NCBI RefSeq assembly: GCF_900607235.1
Contig: NZ_LR027851.1
Span: 310,001-374,000, forward strand
DNA length: 64,000 bases
Source: Olivibacter jilunii
GTDB lineage: Bacteria > Bacteroidota > Bacteroidia > Sphingobacteriales > Sphingobacteriaceae
Direction: 5' to 3'
Made by a program: the position numbers and the translations under genes. Below the pieces are notes generated by a model. It saw only the letters and a program-made list of their open reading frames with translations. It made no database searches and was not told the origin of the DNA. Below, piece by piece: positions 10,501-18,216 of the stretch (the stretch's first letter is position 1; the number at the start of each line of letters is the position of its first letter).

Positions 10501-11086
10501 TAATCGTGGCGACTGGACCTTGGCCAATCATGGTGATTATCGGATCATTGGAAATACGACGCCGCGATATTTATATGGCATTAATTTGAACTTCGCCTAC
10601 CAAGGGTTTGATCTGAGTGCTTTTTTTAACGGGGTGGGTAAAAGGGATATTTATCCAACGGCCGAAACGGCTAATTTCTGGAGCTCGTATAACCGGAAAT
10701 ACCAAGTATTATTGGAACATGTAGTGGAAAACCGGTGGACGCCTGAAAATCCAAATGCTTATTTCCCTAAACCGCAGGGTTATGTTGCCTTAGGTAACAA
10801 TGATTTGGGTGTTCCGCAGACCCGGTATTTACAGGATGCATCTTATCTGCGGTTGAAGAATCTGATCATCGGATATTCCTTTCCAACGCATCTTTTTAAG
10901 AACAGCATTAAATATTTACGGCTTTATCTGGCTGGAACGAACTTGTTTGAATTGACCAATTTGCACGAGACGCTTGACCCGGAAGGCTTGCAGAAAGATC
11001 CGGATGCAAATGAAGCCAGTGTGGGGTTGGGTACGGCGTATCCCATTCAGCGAACCTATTCTTTTGGTCTTGAACTTAAATTTTAA
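7535..11086 (+). CDS. SusC/RagA-family TonB-linked receptor with STN signalling domain
   Basis: A 1183-residue outer-membrane receptor. Order: a long basic amino end and hydrophobic export segment (about 28-48, ending VQAQ); an STN domain (about 52-125, including LIEVFREIEKRTDFQFSYNE), which signals to FecR; a carboxypeptidase-regulatory-like domain (about 145-222); the motif DEVVVVGYGTQKK; the plug (about 235-345) with KDASSAAIYGARAAYGVILV; and the barrel, ending ELKF. The STN domain and the sigma/FecR genes upstream show that this receptor both imports its ligand and triggers its own expression. It is followed at 12 bp by its SusD partner. No carbohydrate enzyme is linked, so the ligand may not be a glycan. 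Assignment secure. Confidence 0.95.
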   Translation: MEYLFHYHKKILNYLALTSILYKRSTRYGVIGITFLLSILIYIPVQAQTIKTTELTIAGQDLPLIEVFREIEKRTDFQFSYNETDIKGLKVNLVNERMSVEKILTLALQNTPLVFKVIDNKIAVYEDKEKRSGSPESVNKQEEMMVEGIVNDTLNRPLSGVSITLQSNPKKVVSTDENGLFRISVPSTGTLIAKSIGYKTTEVPIAGNQRITISLLEDMAGLDEVVVVGYGTQKKINLTGAVDKVEAEQLERYKLTSMGEALQSQVPNLNVNISDGKPGRGASFNIRGTTSINGGSPLILLDNVPISSFEFNNISPQDIDNISFLKDASSAAIYGARAAYGVILVQSKQGIAGKTEISYNNNFKWGKATRVPKVYTGLDYTKIQEEEFNGNIGQTYFTEPQVEYPFLVNADPTLPLYDLQNIGGKATLLLGGPVINYYEEWFREYSPEQNHHLSVRGGTNKFKYYVSGDYNYEEGNLKFKPEKINRYNLRSNTTYQFSDKVSVFTKSSATLRRDDIPNTYLYGFSSNPWRFIDNTNPLLPEYIDINGEKIPTDIGFYKEFIQNQSEYKTNTSSFLNQIGTDISLLNKSLTLHADASYMYYHWYRNRWWDNTGPYLSHSFNNRNIVLSHYADAGPSKIYKSNTEAETFNVNAYANYKKAIGLHEIDLTGGMTFERYSEHYETVERQNPILGIDEHSLNLATGIFNASDTDDGYANRSIFLRGNYQFNNRYLLEVNGMHNYTSKFRKDMRGAYFGSFSMGWRVSEEGFFESLKPFVNEFKLRGSFGSLGNQNIGSFDYLSILSLSQSTYMLNGERYAYTSSPAPISQNFTWETSKTIDLGADIQLLNSKLAVVFDYYQRNTDNMLAPIYSLPSVFGAAVPKENIASLRNRGWELTLSWKDKIGSAKPFFYDIRFNLSDYKAVITDYYNPTNYLGDYYVGQEIGEIWGLNTLGLFQSDEEAKNSPLLQTSSYRQFVGAGNIKFEDSNNDGVINRGDWTLANHGDYRIIGNTTPRYLYGINLNFAYQGFDLSAFFNGVGKRDIYPTAETANFWSSYNRKYQVLLEHVVENRWTPENPNAYFPKPQGYVALGNNDLGVPQTRYLQDASYLRLKNLIIGYSFPTHLFKNSIKYLRLYLAGTNLFELTNLHETLDPEGLQKDPDANEASVGLGTAYPIQRTYSFGLELKF

Positions 11087-11098
11087 AGCAAAATAACT

Positions 11099-12853
11099 AT
11101 GAAAGTGATATATAAGATAGCCTGCTTGACGTTTTCGGCATGGAGCCTTTTGGGTTGCGAAAGCGCATTTGATATAACACCTGAAACGCAGATAGCCGAA
11201 TCTCCTGCTATTTTTGAAAATGAAGCCGGACTGCAGACTTTTTCTAATGGTTTTTACAACTCCTTGGATTTTAATAGTATCAAAGACGATAAGTTTAGCG
11301 ATAATATGGAGCATATTGCTAGCCCACCTACGATACGGACCGCTTTATACACGCTTCCTACGGCTTTAGGTAGCGGTGGCTGGAGTTGGACAGAGCTTCG
11401 AAACCTCAACTATTTTATAACGAACGTTGAACAGTATACTAAAGATGAGGAGTTAAAGAATAGGTATCTTGGCTTAGCGAAATTTTTTAGAGCTTGGTTT
11501 TATTTTAAAAAGGTAAAAACCTTTGGAGATGTGCCACTGTACACCAAGGTTTTAGGTACAAATGATGAGGATCTGTATAAAGGTCGTGATGAGAGGACGG
11601 TGGTGATGGATCACGTATTGAGTGATTTAAATTTCGCGATCGAGCATCTGCCGGCAGAAAAAAATAAGAACAGGATCTCGAAATGGACCGCCCTGGCGCT
11701 AAAATCTAGAATTTCGCTTTTTGAAGGATCATGGCGTAAATACCATTCAGCAGAAAACTTACCGGATGCAGACAAATGGTTGGAGGAGTGTGCTGCTGCT
11801 GCAAAAGAACTCATGGACGCAAATGTATATAACATCTATACAACTGCCACACCGGAGACGGATTATGCGGCAATGTTTCAAGCCGCCGAAGCCAACCCTG
11901 ATGAAGTAATACTTGCTAGGTCTGCCAGCCAGATCTATTTTTACTATACGCCGGAGTTTACCTCTACTTCTAATGGAAATTACGGTGCCACACATTCTTT
12001 AATAAGTGATTATACAACCATCGAGGGCGATTCGTACTATACTTCGCGTGGAGGTGATATTATGAAGGTTGAATATTTTGATGAATTTCAAAATCGCGAT
12101 TTGAGATTAAAGCAATCAGTGGTGTACCCTGGTTATGTACGGATTGGTACGTCCTCTAAATCGGTAAATGACTTCGCGCAGAATAGAACGGGGTATCAAG
12201 TAACGAAACGTGTGGGCCCTCCTTTGGAAGATCAGGGAAACGATAGCAGAGACGCGATTTTGATTCGTTATGCGGAAGTGCTGCTGAATTACGCAGAGGC
12301 GCGGGCAATATTAGGACGATTAACGCAAAGTGATTTGGACCTAACAGTGAATAGGCTGCGGGAGAGGGCCGGCGTGATGAAGAAAATGACCTTGCCGCTT
12401 TTGACTGATGCGCTACAGCTTAATAGATATAAAAGAACAACTGACCCAAATGTGTTGGAGATATGTCGTGAAAGAAGAGTGGAGTTGGCTTTTGAAGGTT
12501 TTAGGCGCGATGATCTCATTAGATGGAACGAAGGCCATCTGTTCCGCTCTGAATACCAGGGTATTTATATTAAAGGGTTTAACCAGCTGATCGATTTGGA
12601 TCGGGATGGTAAGTACGATTTATATGTGGTGAATAGCACGGATCCATTGCCTACGGATCGGGTAAGTGGTGTGCAATATTTTAAATTGTCCAGTGTAAAT
12701 GGCCTTTCGGAGGGCAATTCGGGAAGGTTGACGCCCTATAACATTACTAAAAAGAACTTCGAAGATTGGGAGTATCTTAGTCCTATTCCGCAAGAAGAAA
12801 TAACGTTGAACACGAACCTGACACAAAATCCCGGATGGGACAAAATACAATAG
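11099..12853 (+). CDS. SusD/RagB-family lipoprotein, partner of the STN-type SusC
   Basis: A 584-residue lipoprotein with signal MKVIYKIACLTFSAWSLLGC, lipobox LLGC. SusD features include YLGLAKFFRAWFYFKKVKTFGDVPLY near residue 120 and the C-terminal CRERRVELAFEGFRRDDLIR. The spacing to SusC is 12 bp, and the next gene starts one base after its stop, so receptor, lipoprotein and the DUF6528-like protein form one transcript. A segment DLDRDGKYDLYVV resembles an acidic calcium-binding loop (inference). Confidence 0.94.
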   Translation: MKVIYKIACLTFSAWSLLGCESAFDITPETQIAESPAIFENEAGLQTFSNGFYNSLDFNSIKDDKFSDNMEHIASPPTIRTALYTLPTALGSGGWSWTELRNLNYFITNVEQYTKDEELKNRYLGLAKFFRAWFYFKKVKTFGDVPLYTKVLGTNDEDLYKGRDERTVVMDHVLSDLNFAIEHLPAEKNKNRISKWTALALKSRISLFEGSWRKYHSAENLPDADKWLEECAAAAKELMDANVYNIYTTATPETDYAAMFQAAEANPDEVILARSASQIYFYYTPEFTSTSNGNYGATHSLISDYTTIEGDSYYTSRGGDIMKVEYFDEFQNRDLRLKQSVVYPGYVRIGTSSKSVNDFAQNRTGYQVTKRVGPPLEDQGNDSRDAILIRYAEVLLNYAEARAILGRLTQSDLDLTVNRLRERAGVMKKMTLPLLTDALQLNRYKRTTDPNVLEICRERRVELAFEGFRRDDLIRWNEGHLFRSEYQGIYIKGFNQLIDLDRDGKYDLYVVNSTDPLPTDRVSGVQYFKLSSVNGLSEGNSGRLTPYNITKKNFEDWEYLSPIPQEEITLNTNLTQNPGWDKIQ

Positions 12854-12854
12854 C

Positions 12855-13757
12855 ATGCATAAATTAATTGTTTTGTTTCTACTGATTACGGTATTTCAAA
12901 GCGCGTTTGCGCAAGGTGATAACGTTAAACCTGAATCAGGCGATTTGGTAGCCTGCGGGGAAGATCAGGTATTTATCTTAGCGAAAAAGGATGCTTATAA
13001 AGGCCAAGTGAACTATCGATGGAAATGGAAAGTGAGTGAAGCCGGAAAGCAACTCCCTCGGGATTATCAGCAACTACTTAGTACATTGGACGACTGTAAA
13101 CCGGTGGACAATGGTACTAAGTTGCTCTTAACAGCTTCCAGCGGGGCAACCATATTGCTCGATATTGCTACTAAGAAAGTGCTTTTTTATGCTAAAACAC
13201 CAATGGCTCACTCCGCCGACTTGTTGCCGGGAGGACGTATTGCCGTGGCTAATTCTACGCATCAAAAAGGCAACAGCCTGGAGGTATATGATATCAGATA
13301 TCCGGAAAAGGTGCTTTACAGAGATAGTCTATATTCAGGACATGGGGTTGTTTGGAATTTAGCAAGCAAGCAAGTGCTGGCACTCGGCTTTGATGAATTA
13401 AGGATTTATGAGTTGGTAAATTGGACTGGTAACAAACCTAAATTGACTTTATTGAAAACGTACAAATTGCCCGATGAAGGCGGACATGAATTGAGTAGCA
13501 TAAATAATACGCAATTTTTGATTTCAACGCATCATGGCGTGTGGACATTTGATCTTCGGAAGGAGTCTTTTGAGCCTTTTACTCCACTGGCAAAGCGCGT
13601 CAATATCAAATCTGCCAATTATCATAATGAGTCTAAGGCGTTGATATACACGATTGCAGAAGAAAGCTGGTGGACTTTTAATATTTACGGTGAGAACCCA
13701 ACATTCAAGCTTCATATTCCGTCAGTTAAATTGTATAAGGTTCGAGTTGTTCGCTAG
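12855..13757 (+). CDS. Periplasmic beta-propeller-like protein, DUF6528-like
   Basis: A 300-residue exported protein with signal peptide MHKLIVLFLLITVFQSAFAQ. The body has repeating strands of propeller type. It includes CGEDQVFILAKK, a run with MAHSADLLPGGRIAVA, and SGHGVVWNLASKQVLALG, which together match the Bacteroidota family filed as DUF6528. Members often follow SusC/SusD pairs. The start lies one base after the SusD stop, so it belongs to the same uptake unit and may bind or process the same ligand in the periplasm. No catalytic motif is apparent. The family name is from recognition, not search. Confidence 0.65.
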   Translation: MHKLIVLFLLITVFQSAFAQGDNVKPESGDLVACGEDQVFILAKKDAYKGQVNYRWKWKVSEAGKQLPRDYQQLLSTLDDCKPVDNGTKLLLTASSGATILLDIATKKVLFYAKTPMAHSADLLPGGRIAVANSTHQKGNSLEVYDIRYPEKVLYRDSLYSGHGVVWNLASKQVLALGFDELRIYELVNWTGNKPKLTLLKTYKLPDEGGHELSSINNTQFLISTHHGVWTFDLRKESFEPFTPLAKRVNIKSANYHNESKALIYTIAEESWWTFNIYGENPTFKLHIPSVKLYKVRVVR

Positions 13758-13765
13758 ATTGAGAT

Positions 13766-13794
13766 AAAATGCCAGTCGTTATCACTGGCATTTT
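13766..13794. terminator. Bidirectional intrinsic terminator
   Basis: A perfect 11-bp stem (AAAATGCCAGT / ACTGGCATTTT) with a 7-nt loop sits between convergent genes. T runs on both strands come from the A/T ends of the stem, so it can end the sigma/FecR/SusCD/DUF6528 transcript and the minus-strand AraC gene alike. Confidence 0.88.
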
Positions 13795-13836
13795 AATCAA
13801 TACTTAATTTAAGGATGCTGAACATTTTATTATACT

Positions 13837-14871
13837 TTATTTTTTGTGATACCTCAAGTATAAAATACTAGGTAGGATACCAAATTCTTTCTTAAAAGCT
13901 CGAGTAAATGCTGCGCCGTCGTAGAATAGCAAATCTAAAGCAACTGCAGTAGGAGTGATGCCTTCCTCCACAATCTGTCTGTATCCCTCTGCCAATTTTG
14001 TTCGGGTAATATAACGCTGCAAACTCTCATGATAATGACGTCGGTGCACTTGGTTTAAGTAATTTGTGGTTAATTGGTGATTATGTGCCAGTTCTTCTAC
14101 GGTAAATGCAACACTTTCTTTTATATTCTCCTGCACTTGTTGTCTTATTTGTTGCAGCTTTAATATGAGCTTGTTCTGTGATTGGTATTCTTCACTGTAT
14201 TCTTGCCGGGCAAGTGTTATCAGTTGTAACAAGATGGGAGGGATATACCTTTCCAGTGAGAGCTCATTTTGCCTTGGCAAATGAAACAACCTGTAAAGAT
14301 AAAGTTTTGCTTTGGCGCTGAGCGGAATGCTAATGGTGCTTCCAAATTTTTCCGGTTTATAGGTTAGCTTAAAGAGAAGATCTTTTAGAAAGGATAAGGA
14401 GTTATCCTGAAAATGCAAAAGCAAGGATCTATCGATAATAAAATAAAAGGTGAGATACCGTTTTTCTTTTTTATAATAGGCTTGGTGATGCCCTGCTGGA
14501 AGATGGCTAATCTGATAATTTTGTTCCTTCATACGTAAGATAGTTGCTTTTTTCTGATCAATCCACAACCTTGTATTACCTTTTAATTGATAAAAAAAAT
14601 ACAAGTCATCATGGGTATAAATAAAATTCACGGTTAACTCCATGGAAGGAACAATCTCAGAAAGGTATATATAAGTGTCTTTGGTCTGGCAATATTGTTC
14701 AATGACGGTAAACTTTGGATGTTGCCAGTGCCTGCAATGTCCATAACGTAAGCGATAGGTAGTGTTTTTTGGTAAGTTATAGGATAGTTGGACGGGATCG
14801 GAGATGTATGGAAATTCAATCCTTACGCGGGGTTTAAGGGGCTGGTGTGTTTTTGATAAAGATGCTTTCAT
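13837..14871 (-). CDS. AraC-family transcriptional regulator
   Basis: A 344-residue protein with a divergent N-terminal half (about 1-240) and a C-terminal pair of helix-turn-helix motifs (about 255-342). The second contains AFTRAFKKEFGILPSILYLR, matching the AraC signature. The N-terminal part holds a central GHHQAYY stretch and no recognisable effector domain. It is convergent with the uptake operon and shares its terminator. Upstream lies the 330-bp gap before the 35-codon peptide gene, so it reads divergently from that locus and could regulate it, which is inference. DNA-binding assignment secure, effector unknown. Confidence 0.85.
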   Translation of the reverse strand: MKASLSKTHQPLKPRVRIEFPYISDPVQLSYNLPKNTTYRLRYGHCRHWQHPKFTVIEQYCQTKDTYIYLSEIVPSMELTVNFIYTHDDLYFFYQLKGNTRLWIDQKKATILRMKEQNYQISHLPAGHHQAYYKKEKRYLTFYFIIDRSLLLHFQDNSLSFLKDLLFKLTYKPEKFGSTISIPLSAKAKLYLYRLFHLPRQNELSLERYIPPILLQLITLARQEYSEEYQSQNKLILKLQQIRQQVQENIKESVAFTVEELAHNHQLTTNYLNQVHRRHYHESLQRYITRTKLAEGYRQIVEEGITPTAVALDLLFYDGAAFTRAFKKEFGILPSILYLRYHKK

Positions 14872-15201
14872 ATATGCGATTTATTGGTAATAAGACGAAT
14901 AAACGCAGGAAAAGATGATGAATCAAGTGACGGGGGTGACAATCCGTTTATGCCTTAAGAAGTCAACTGGCCGAGGGTAACCTAGAGGGCTTTATTTAGG
15001 TGACATAAGGTGTATTCTCTAATGGAAATCTTTGTAAAAATGCAATTTCGGTACCCGTAAAAGTAATTACGGCCGATTTATTTAGATTTTTACGGAAAAA
15101 ATTAGATGTTTGAACCGTGATCACCAAAATCTCATAGCTATTGAGTAGGTTAATACCGATGCCTTCGATAAAATCGGTACTTAAATTAAACAATAGATAA
15201 A
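14872..15201. promoter_or_regulatory. Structured leader/promoter region of the peptide locus
   Basis: This 330-bp gap holds several short inverted repeats: CCGTAA/TTACGG (15055-15060 / 15067-15072), the palindrome GTGATCAC (15117-15124), and TACCGAT/ATCGGTA (15154-15160 / 15173-15179). The last ends 22 bp before the peptide ATG. A CGGTAC word recurs. The promoters of the AraC gene (minus) and the peptide locus (plus) must lie here. I cannot fix a -7/-33 pair with confidence. Confidence 0.45.
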
Positions 15202-15309
15202 ATGTTAAAACCGTTGATTTTACCTGAACAAGCCCTAGGATTCTCCGATCTGTGTTTTCGCTATGGAATCATGAATTTGATTGACGATTGTGAGTATTGG
15301 GATCTTTAA
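15202..15309 (+). CDS. Small peptide, 35 residues, candidate signal or modified peptide
   Basis: A short frame, ATG at 15202 to TAA at 15309, with an in-frame stop 15 bp upstream, so it cannot be longer. The peptide begins MLKPLILPEQALGF, contains two cysteines (residues 18 and 30), and ends in the acidic-aromatic tail DDCEYWDL. No signal peptide or known family is apparent. Support for a real gene is positional: an A-rich Bacteroidota-type start region, a strong intrinsic terminator only 10 bp after the stop, and then, 21 bp after the terminator, an operon of acyltransferase-like enzyme, LytS kinase and LytTR regulator. A peptide made in excess ahead of a leaky terminator is a common plan for pheromone or bacteriocin loci. 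No homology is claimed. Confidence 0.5.
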   Translation: MLKPLILPEQALGFSDLCFRYGIMNLIDDCEYWDL

Positions 15310-15319
15310 TTTTTTCAAG

Positions 15320-15350
15320 CACTGCCCGACCCTAAGGGCAGTGTTTTTAT
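15320..15350 (+). terminator. Intrinsic terminator between peptide gene and acyltransferase operon
   Basis: An 8-bp perfect stem (CACTGCCC / GGGCAGTG) with an 8-nt loop is followed by TTTTTAT. Only 21 bp separate its end from the next ATG, leaving little room for another promoter. Downstream genes are therefore probably read by partial read-through. Confidence 0.85.
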
Positions 15351-15371
15351 AAACCATTTATGTAAATAATC

Positions 15372-16406
15372 ATGTTGAACAATTATGAAAATAAATTAAT
15401 CAGCCTGAAGCAGCGGCTAGCGAAGTCATCATGGAAATGCCATCCGCAGATGCTGAATACTTATGCTTTCTTCAGTGCTAATCTAACGCATTTTATGCCT
15501 GGCGTTCCGGCTACTTTGCATCAGAAATGGTTTAGTGAAGCCATTTTAAATAGGCAATGGAACAGACTTGATGAATCATTTTTTAACGATGAACACCCTT
15601 TTATAATTCAAGGATGGGATGAGGTATACCTAGAACGGTTAAGGAAACGACCCGGATTGATCTGCACGTTTCATACCGGGTCTTACCGGCTAATTAATTA
15701 TTTACTATACAGATCACAAATTCCTTTAGCGTTGCTGATAGGCGATTATGCATATCGCGAGCAAAGGCAATTCTTTGATAAGATCAAAGAAGGAATGCGT
15801 TCTACTTCAAGAAAAACTGCCTTTTCAACATTAAATGCAACAGATCCAAAGGTGGCGTTTAAAATGAAGCGTGCGCTTGAACAGGGATCGAATGTTTTAA
15901 CGTATTTGGATGGGTACCAAGGAGCGCAGGCTATAACGGGTGTCAATACCGTGCGCACACCATTTTTGGCACAGCATCAATTGCTTCGGAAAGGTTTGCC
16001 TTACCTCGCCTACAAACTGGATGTGCCGATTTATACGCTTTGCTGTTTCCGTGAAGCAGACAAGAGTCTCCGCTATATATGGCTCGGCCCTTTTGAAAAA
16101 AAAGAGATGACATTGCCGGATTTTATTGAGTACACCTTGTATAAAATCTACAGTGGTTTTGCTTCTTACTTACAACATTATCCGGCACAATGGCAAAACT
16201 GGTCGAGCTTACACCTCTATGCCAATAGAAATGATTTCTTTGTGCCCGCAAAAAAACAACCGGAAAGTAGAAGAGAACCTCAGGAGATGCTGCATGCTTT
16301 GCTAGCCCTTGGTAATGATTTCTTTCTATTGGATAAGCTAACCTATAAGGCCTATCAAATCCCTCAATCTCAGTTTAACGTTTTGCATCAACAATGGTAC
16401 AATTAA
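15372..16406 (+). CDS. LpxL/HtrB-like acyltransferase-fold protein (divergent)
   Basis: A 344-residue protein resembling the lysophospholipid/lipid A acyltransferase fold. LICTFHTGSYRLINYLL occupies the place of the family's first block, VLTYLDGYQGAQ that of the DxxGG-like block, and RTPFLAQHQLLRKGLPYLA that of the FFG...g.a.LA block. In LpxL enzymes the first block carries the catalytic HX4D/E; here the His is followed four residues later by Tyr-Arg (HTGSYR), so the acidic partner is missing at the normal place. No clear membrane anchor is visible. The last 13 bp overlap the kinase gene, showing translational coupling. It may acylate the adjacent peptide, or bind a lipid or peptide without catalysis (inference). 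Fold call moderate. Confidence 0.55.
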   Translation: MLNNYENKLISLKQRLAKSSWKCHPQMLNTYAFFSANLTHFMPGVPATLHQKWFSEAILNRQWNRLDESFFNDEHPFIIQGWDEVYLERLRKRPGLICTFHTGSYRLINYLLYRSQIPLALLIGDYAYREQRQFFDKIKEGMRSTSRKTAFSTLNATDPKVAFKMKRALEQGSNVLTYLDGYQGAQAITGVNTVRTPFLAQHQLLRKGLPYLAYKLDVPIYTLCCFREADKSLRYIWLGPFEKKEMTLPDFIEYTLYKIYSGFASYLQHYPAQWQNWSSLHLYANRNDFFVPAKKQPESRREPQEMLHALLALGNDFFLLDKLTYKAYQIPQSQFNVLHQQWYN

Positions 16407-17479
16407 CACGATTTAAACGATCGCCCGGTCAACAAAAGCTACTGGGCATCCAAGCAGCTTGTTGGTTACTTTATTTCGGTATCGTGTACATCGGCACCCG
16501 ATTAAATTTTCCGCAACAACGTGTCGGTACGCTTATTGGAATTTTTGTTCTAAAAGTGATTGTATTTTACCTTTTGCTAGGGATCCTATTTCTGGTATTC
16601 AATAAGAAGCATTGGTATAAAGGATTACTGCTATTGCTAATATTTTATTTTTTGGCAGCACCAGGTGCATATTTATATCTCTACAAGTTGATGGTTCATT
16701 TGGGCTTTAAGGTAAATCAAAAGGTGCCTCCACTAGATTGGAGTTTTCTAGGGCGCATGGCAAAGCACTATATTTTATTGGTCATTTTTGCTGTGGGGCT
16801 TTTTGTTTTTTTGAAATACCGCGCATACAAAAATAAGCAAATAGAAATGGCCATTATTGAATATAAGACAAAGATGTATGCAGCGTTGATGGCGAAAGAA
16901 CTAGAAAAGCTAAAATACGACGTATTAGCGAAGCAAGCTGATCCGCACTTTGTGCATAATATTTTTAATTTATTCTTCGGAGAATTACTTAAATATTCGC
17001 CTCGCTGGGCCCAACTAATGGCCTCATTCTCCGGTCTAACGCGCTATACGTTTACACATGCGTCTCAAGGTACCCGCAAAATTGTCGTATCGAAAGAGTG
17101 GCAGCAAGTAGAAGCCGCTCTTGCTTTGCAACAAGCCCGTTTTCCGGAAATTCCAATCCTGAAACCCGAAGTGCAAGGAGAGTTTGCCGGCCAGCGCGTA
17201 TTGCCCATGGCCTTCATTACACCCTTGGAAAATGCGTTTAAGTATGGGGATTTTACAGGCGACGGAGATGCGCTTTACATAAAATTACTTTTGACAGATG
17301 ACCTGGTTGAATTTACCTGTAGGAATCGCTTTGATCGGCGGTCAAGACCGATCACGTCAAGTGGAACAGGTTTGTCAAACTTAAGGAGAAGGTTGGAGAT
17401 CGTATTTAAAAATGAATTTCAATTAACGGTGGCGGAAGAAGAAGCATATTTTACTGTAAAAATTAGCATTAACCAATAA
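16394..17479 (+). CDS. LytS-type sensor histidine kinase
   Basis: A 361-residue membrane kinase. Four hydrophobic segments cover about residues 17-145. A coiled linker follows, then the His_kinase core with LAKQADPHFVHNIFN (about 175-190), where the family consensus is NPHF, and then a HATPase domain with TPLENAFKYGDF as N-box and GTGLSNLRRRLEIVF as G-box. It overlaps the acyltransferase-like gene by 13 bp and is followed after 2 bp by its LytTR regulator, so the three are co-transcribed. LytS/AgrC-like kinases with multi-span sensor parts often detect peptides or membrane-borne ligands. The Asn-to-Asp change at the phospho-acceptor block is unusual. Confidence 0.85.
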   Translation: MVQLTRFKRSPGQQKLLGIQAACWLLYFGIVYIGTRLNFPQQRVGTLIGIFVLKVIVFYLLLGILFLVFNKKHWYKGLLLLLIFYFLAAPGAYLYLYKLMVHLGFKVNQKVPPLDWSFLGRMAKHYILLVIFAVGLFVFLKYRAYKNKQIEMAIIEYKTKMYAALMAKELEKLKYDVLAKQADPHFVHNIFNLFFGELLKYSPRWAQLMASFSGLTRYTFTHASQGTRKIVVSKEWQQVEAALALQQARFPEIPILKPEVQGEFAGQRVLPMAFITPLENAFKYGDFTGDGDALYIKLLLTDDLVEFTCRNRFDRRSRPITSSGTGLSNLRRRLEIVFKNEFQLTVAEEEAYFTVKISINQ

Positions 17480-17481
17480 AT

Positions 17482-18216
17482 ATGATAAACGAATACTCAA
17501 TTAAGCAAGTCTTTAACTGCATGGTAGTAGATGATGAGCAGGCTTCTGTTACCATTGTTAAGAATTACATTAGCGCAATACCAAACTTAAATTTGGTTTG
17601 TTCAACAACGAACCCCGAGGAAGTACCTGCTTTATTGGAAAGGCATAGAATTGATTTACTCTTTTTAGATATTCACATGAAAGGGAAAGATGGTTGGGCG
17701 GTTAGGCGGATAGTGGAACCGGATATTCATGTAGTATTCTGTTCAGCGGACAATCGCTTGGGTAGCGAGGTCTTTGATGTGGATGGAGTGGATTATCTGG
17801 TAAAGCCATTTACGTTCGATCGTTTCAGTAAGGCGGTAGAACGGGTAATTAATCGGAGTAATGGGCTGCAATATAGTGGTGAGGCGGACGATTTAGATGC
17901 AGTCATATCTGTGAAAACAGGTAAAAGTAAAAAGGATATTATTGAATTAGTTGATATCGATTATATCACCACAAATTATAAACGGGTGCAGATTCACACT
18001 ATAAACGGGGTGATTACAGTAGACCATACGTTGAGTGAGTTGATGCAACGTCTTTCATCGCCGCGTTTTATTCAAGTAAGCAAATCGACCATCGTAGCCC
18101 GTAACCGTATCGCTACTGTACAGGCGAAATGCGTGATACTGAAAGGTAAAAATAAAACCGTTTTATCTGTAGGGGCGAAGTTTAAAGCGAACGTGCAAGC
18201 TTTATATCCGTCATAA
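17482..18216 (+). CDS. LytTR-family response regulator
   Basis: A 244-residue regulator. The receiver domain (about 12-128) has acidic pocket VVDDEQ, phospho-acceptor Asp in DLLFLDIHM and the conserved Lys in DYLVKPF. The LytTR DNA-binding domain (about 145-240) includes DIDYITTNYKRVQIHT and FIQVSKSTIVARNRI. It starts two bases after the kinase stop. LytTR regulators bind direct repeats spaced about two helix turns apart; I did not find a clear pair in front of the peptide gene. It is probably the output of the peptide/acyltransferase/kinase locus. Confidence 0.92.
   Translation: MINEYSIKQVFNCMVVDDEQASVTIVKNYISAIPNLNLVCSTTNPEEVPALLERHRIDLLFLDIHMKGKDGWAVRRIVEPDIHVVFCSADNRLGSEVFDVDGVDYLVKPFTFDRFSKAVERVINRSNGLQYSGEADDLDAVISVKTGKSKKDIIELVDIDYITTNYKRVQIHTINGVITVDHTLSELMQRLSSPRFIQVSKSTIVARNRIATVQAKCVILKGKNKTVLSVGAKFKANVQALYPS

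Noticed and set aside
14996-15193. Minus-strand frame of 65 codons in the gap before the peptide gene
   Set aside because: It would start 8 bp from the plus-strand peptide start, leaving no room for promoters, and its sequence shows no family. It also covers the inverted repeats of the leader. Kept as non-coding, with low certainty.
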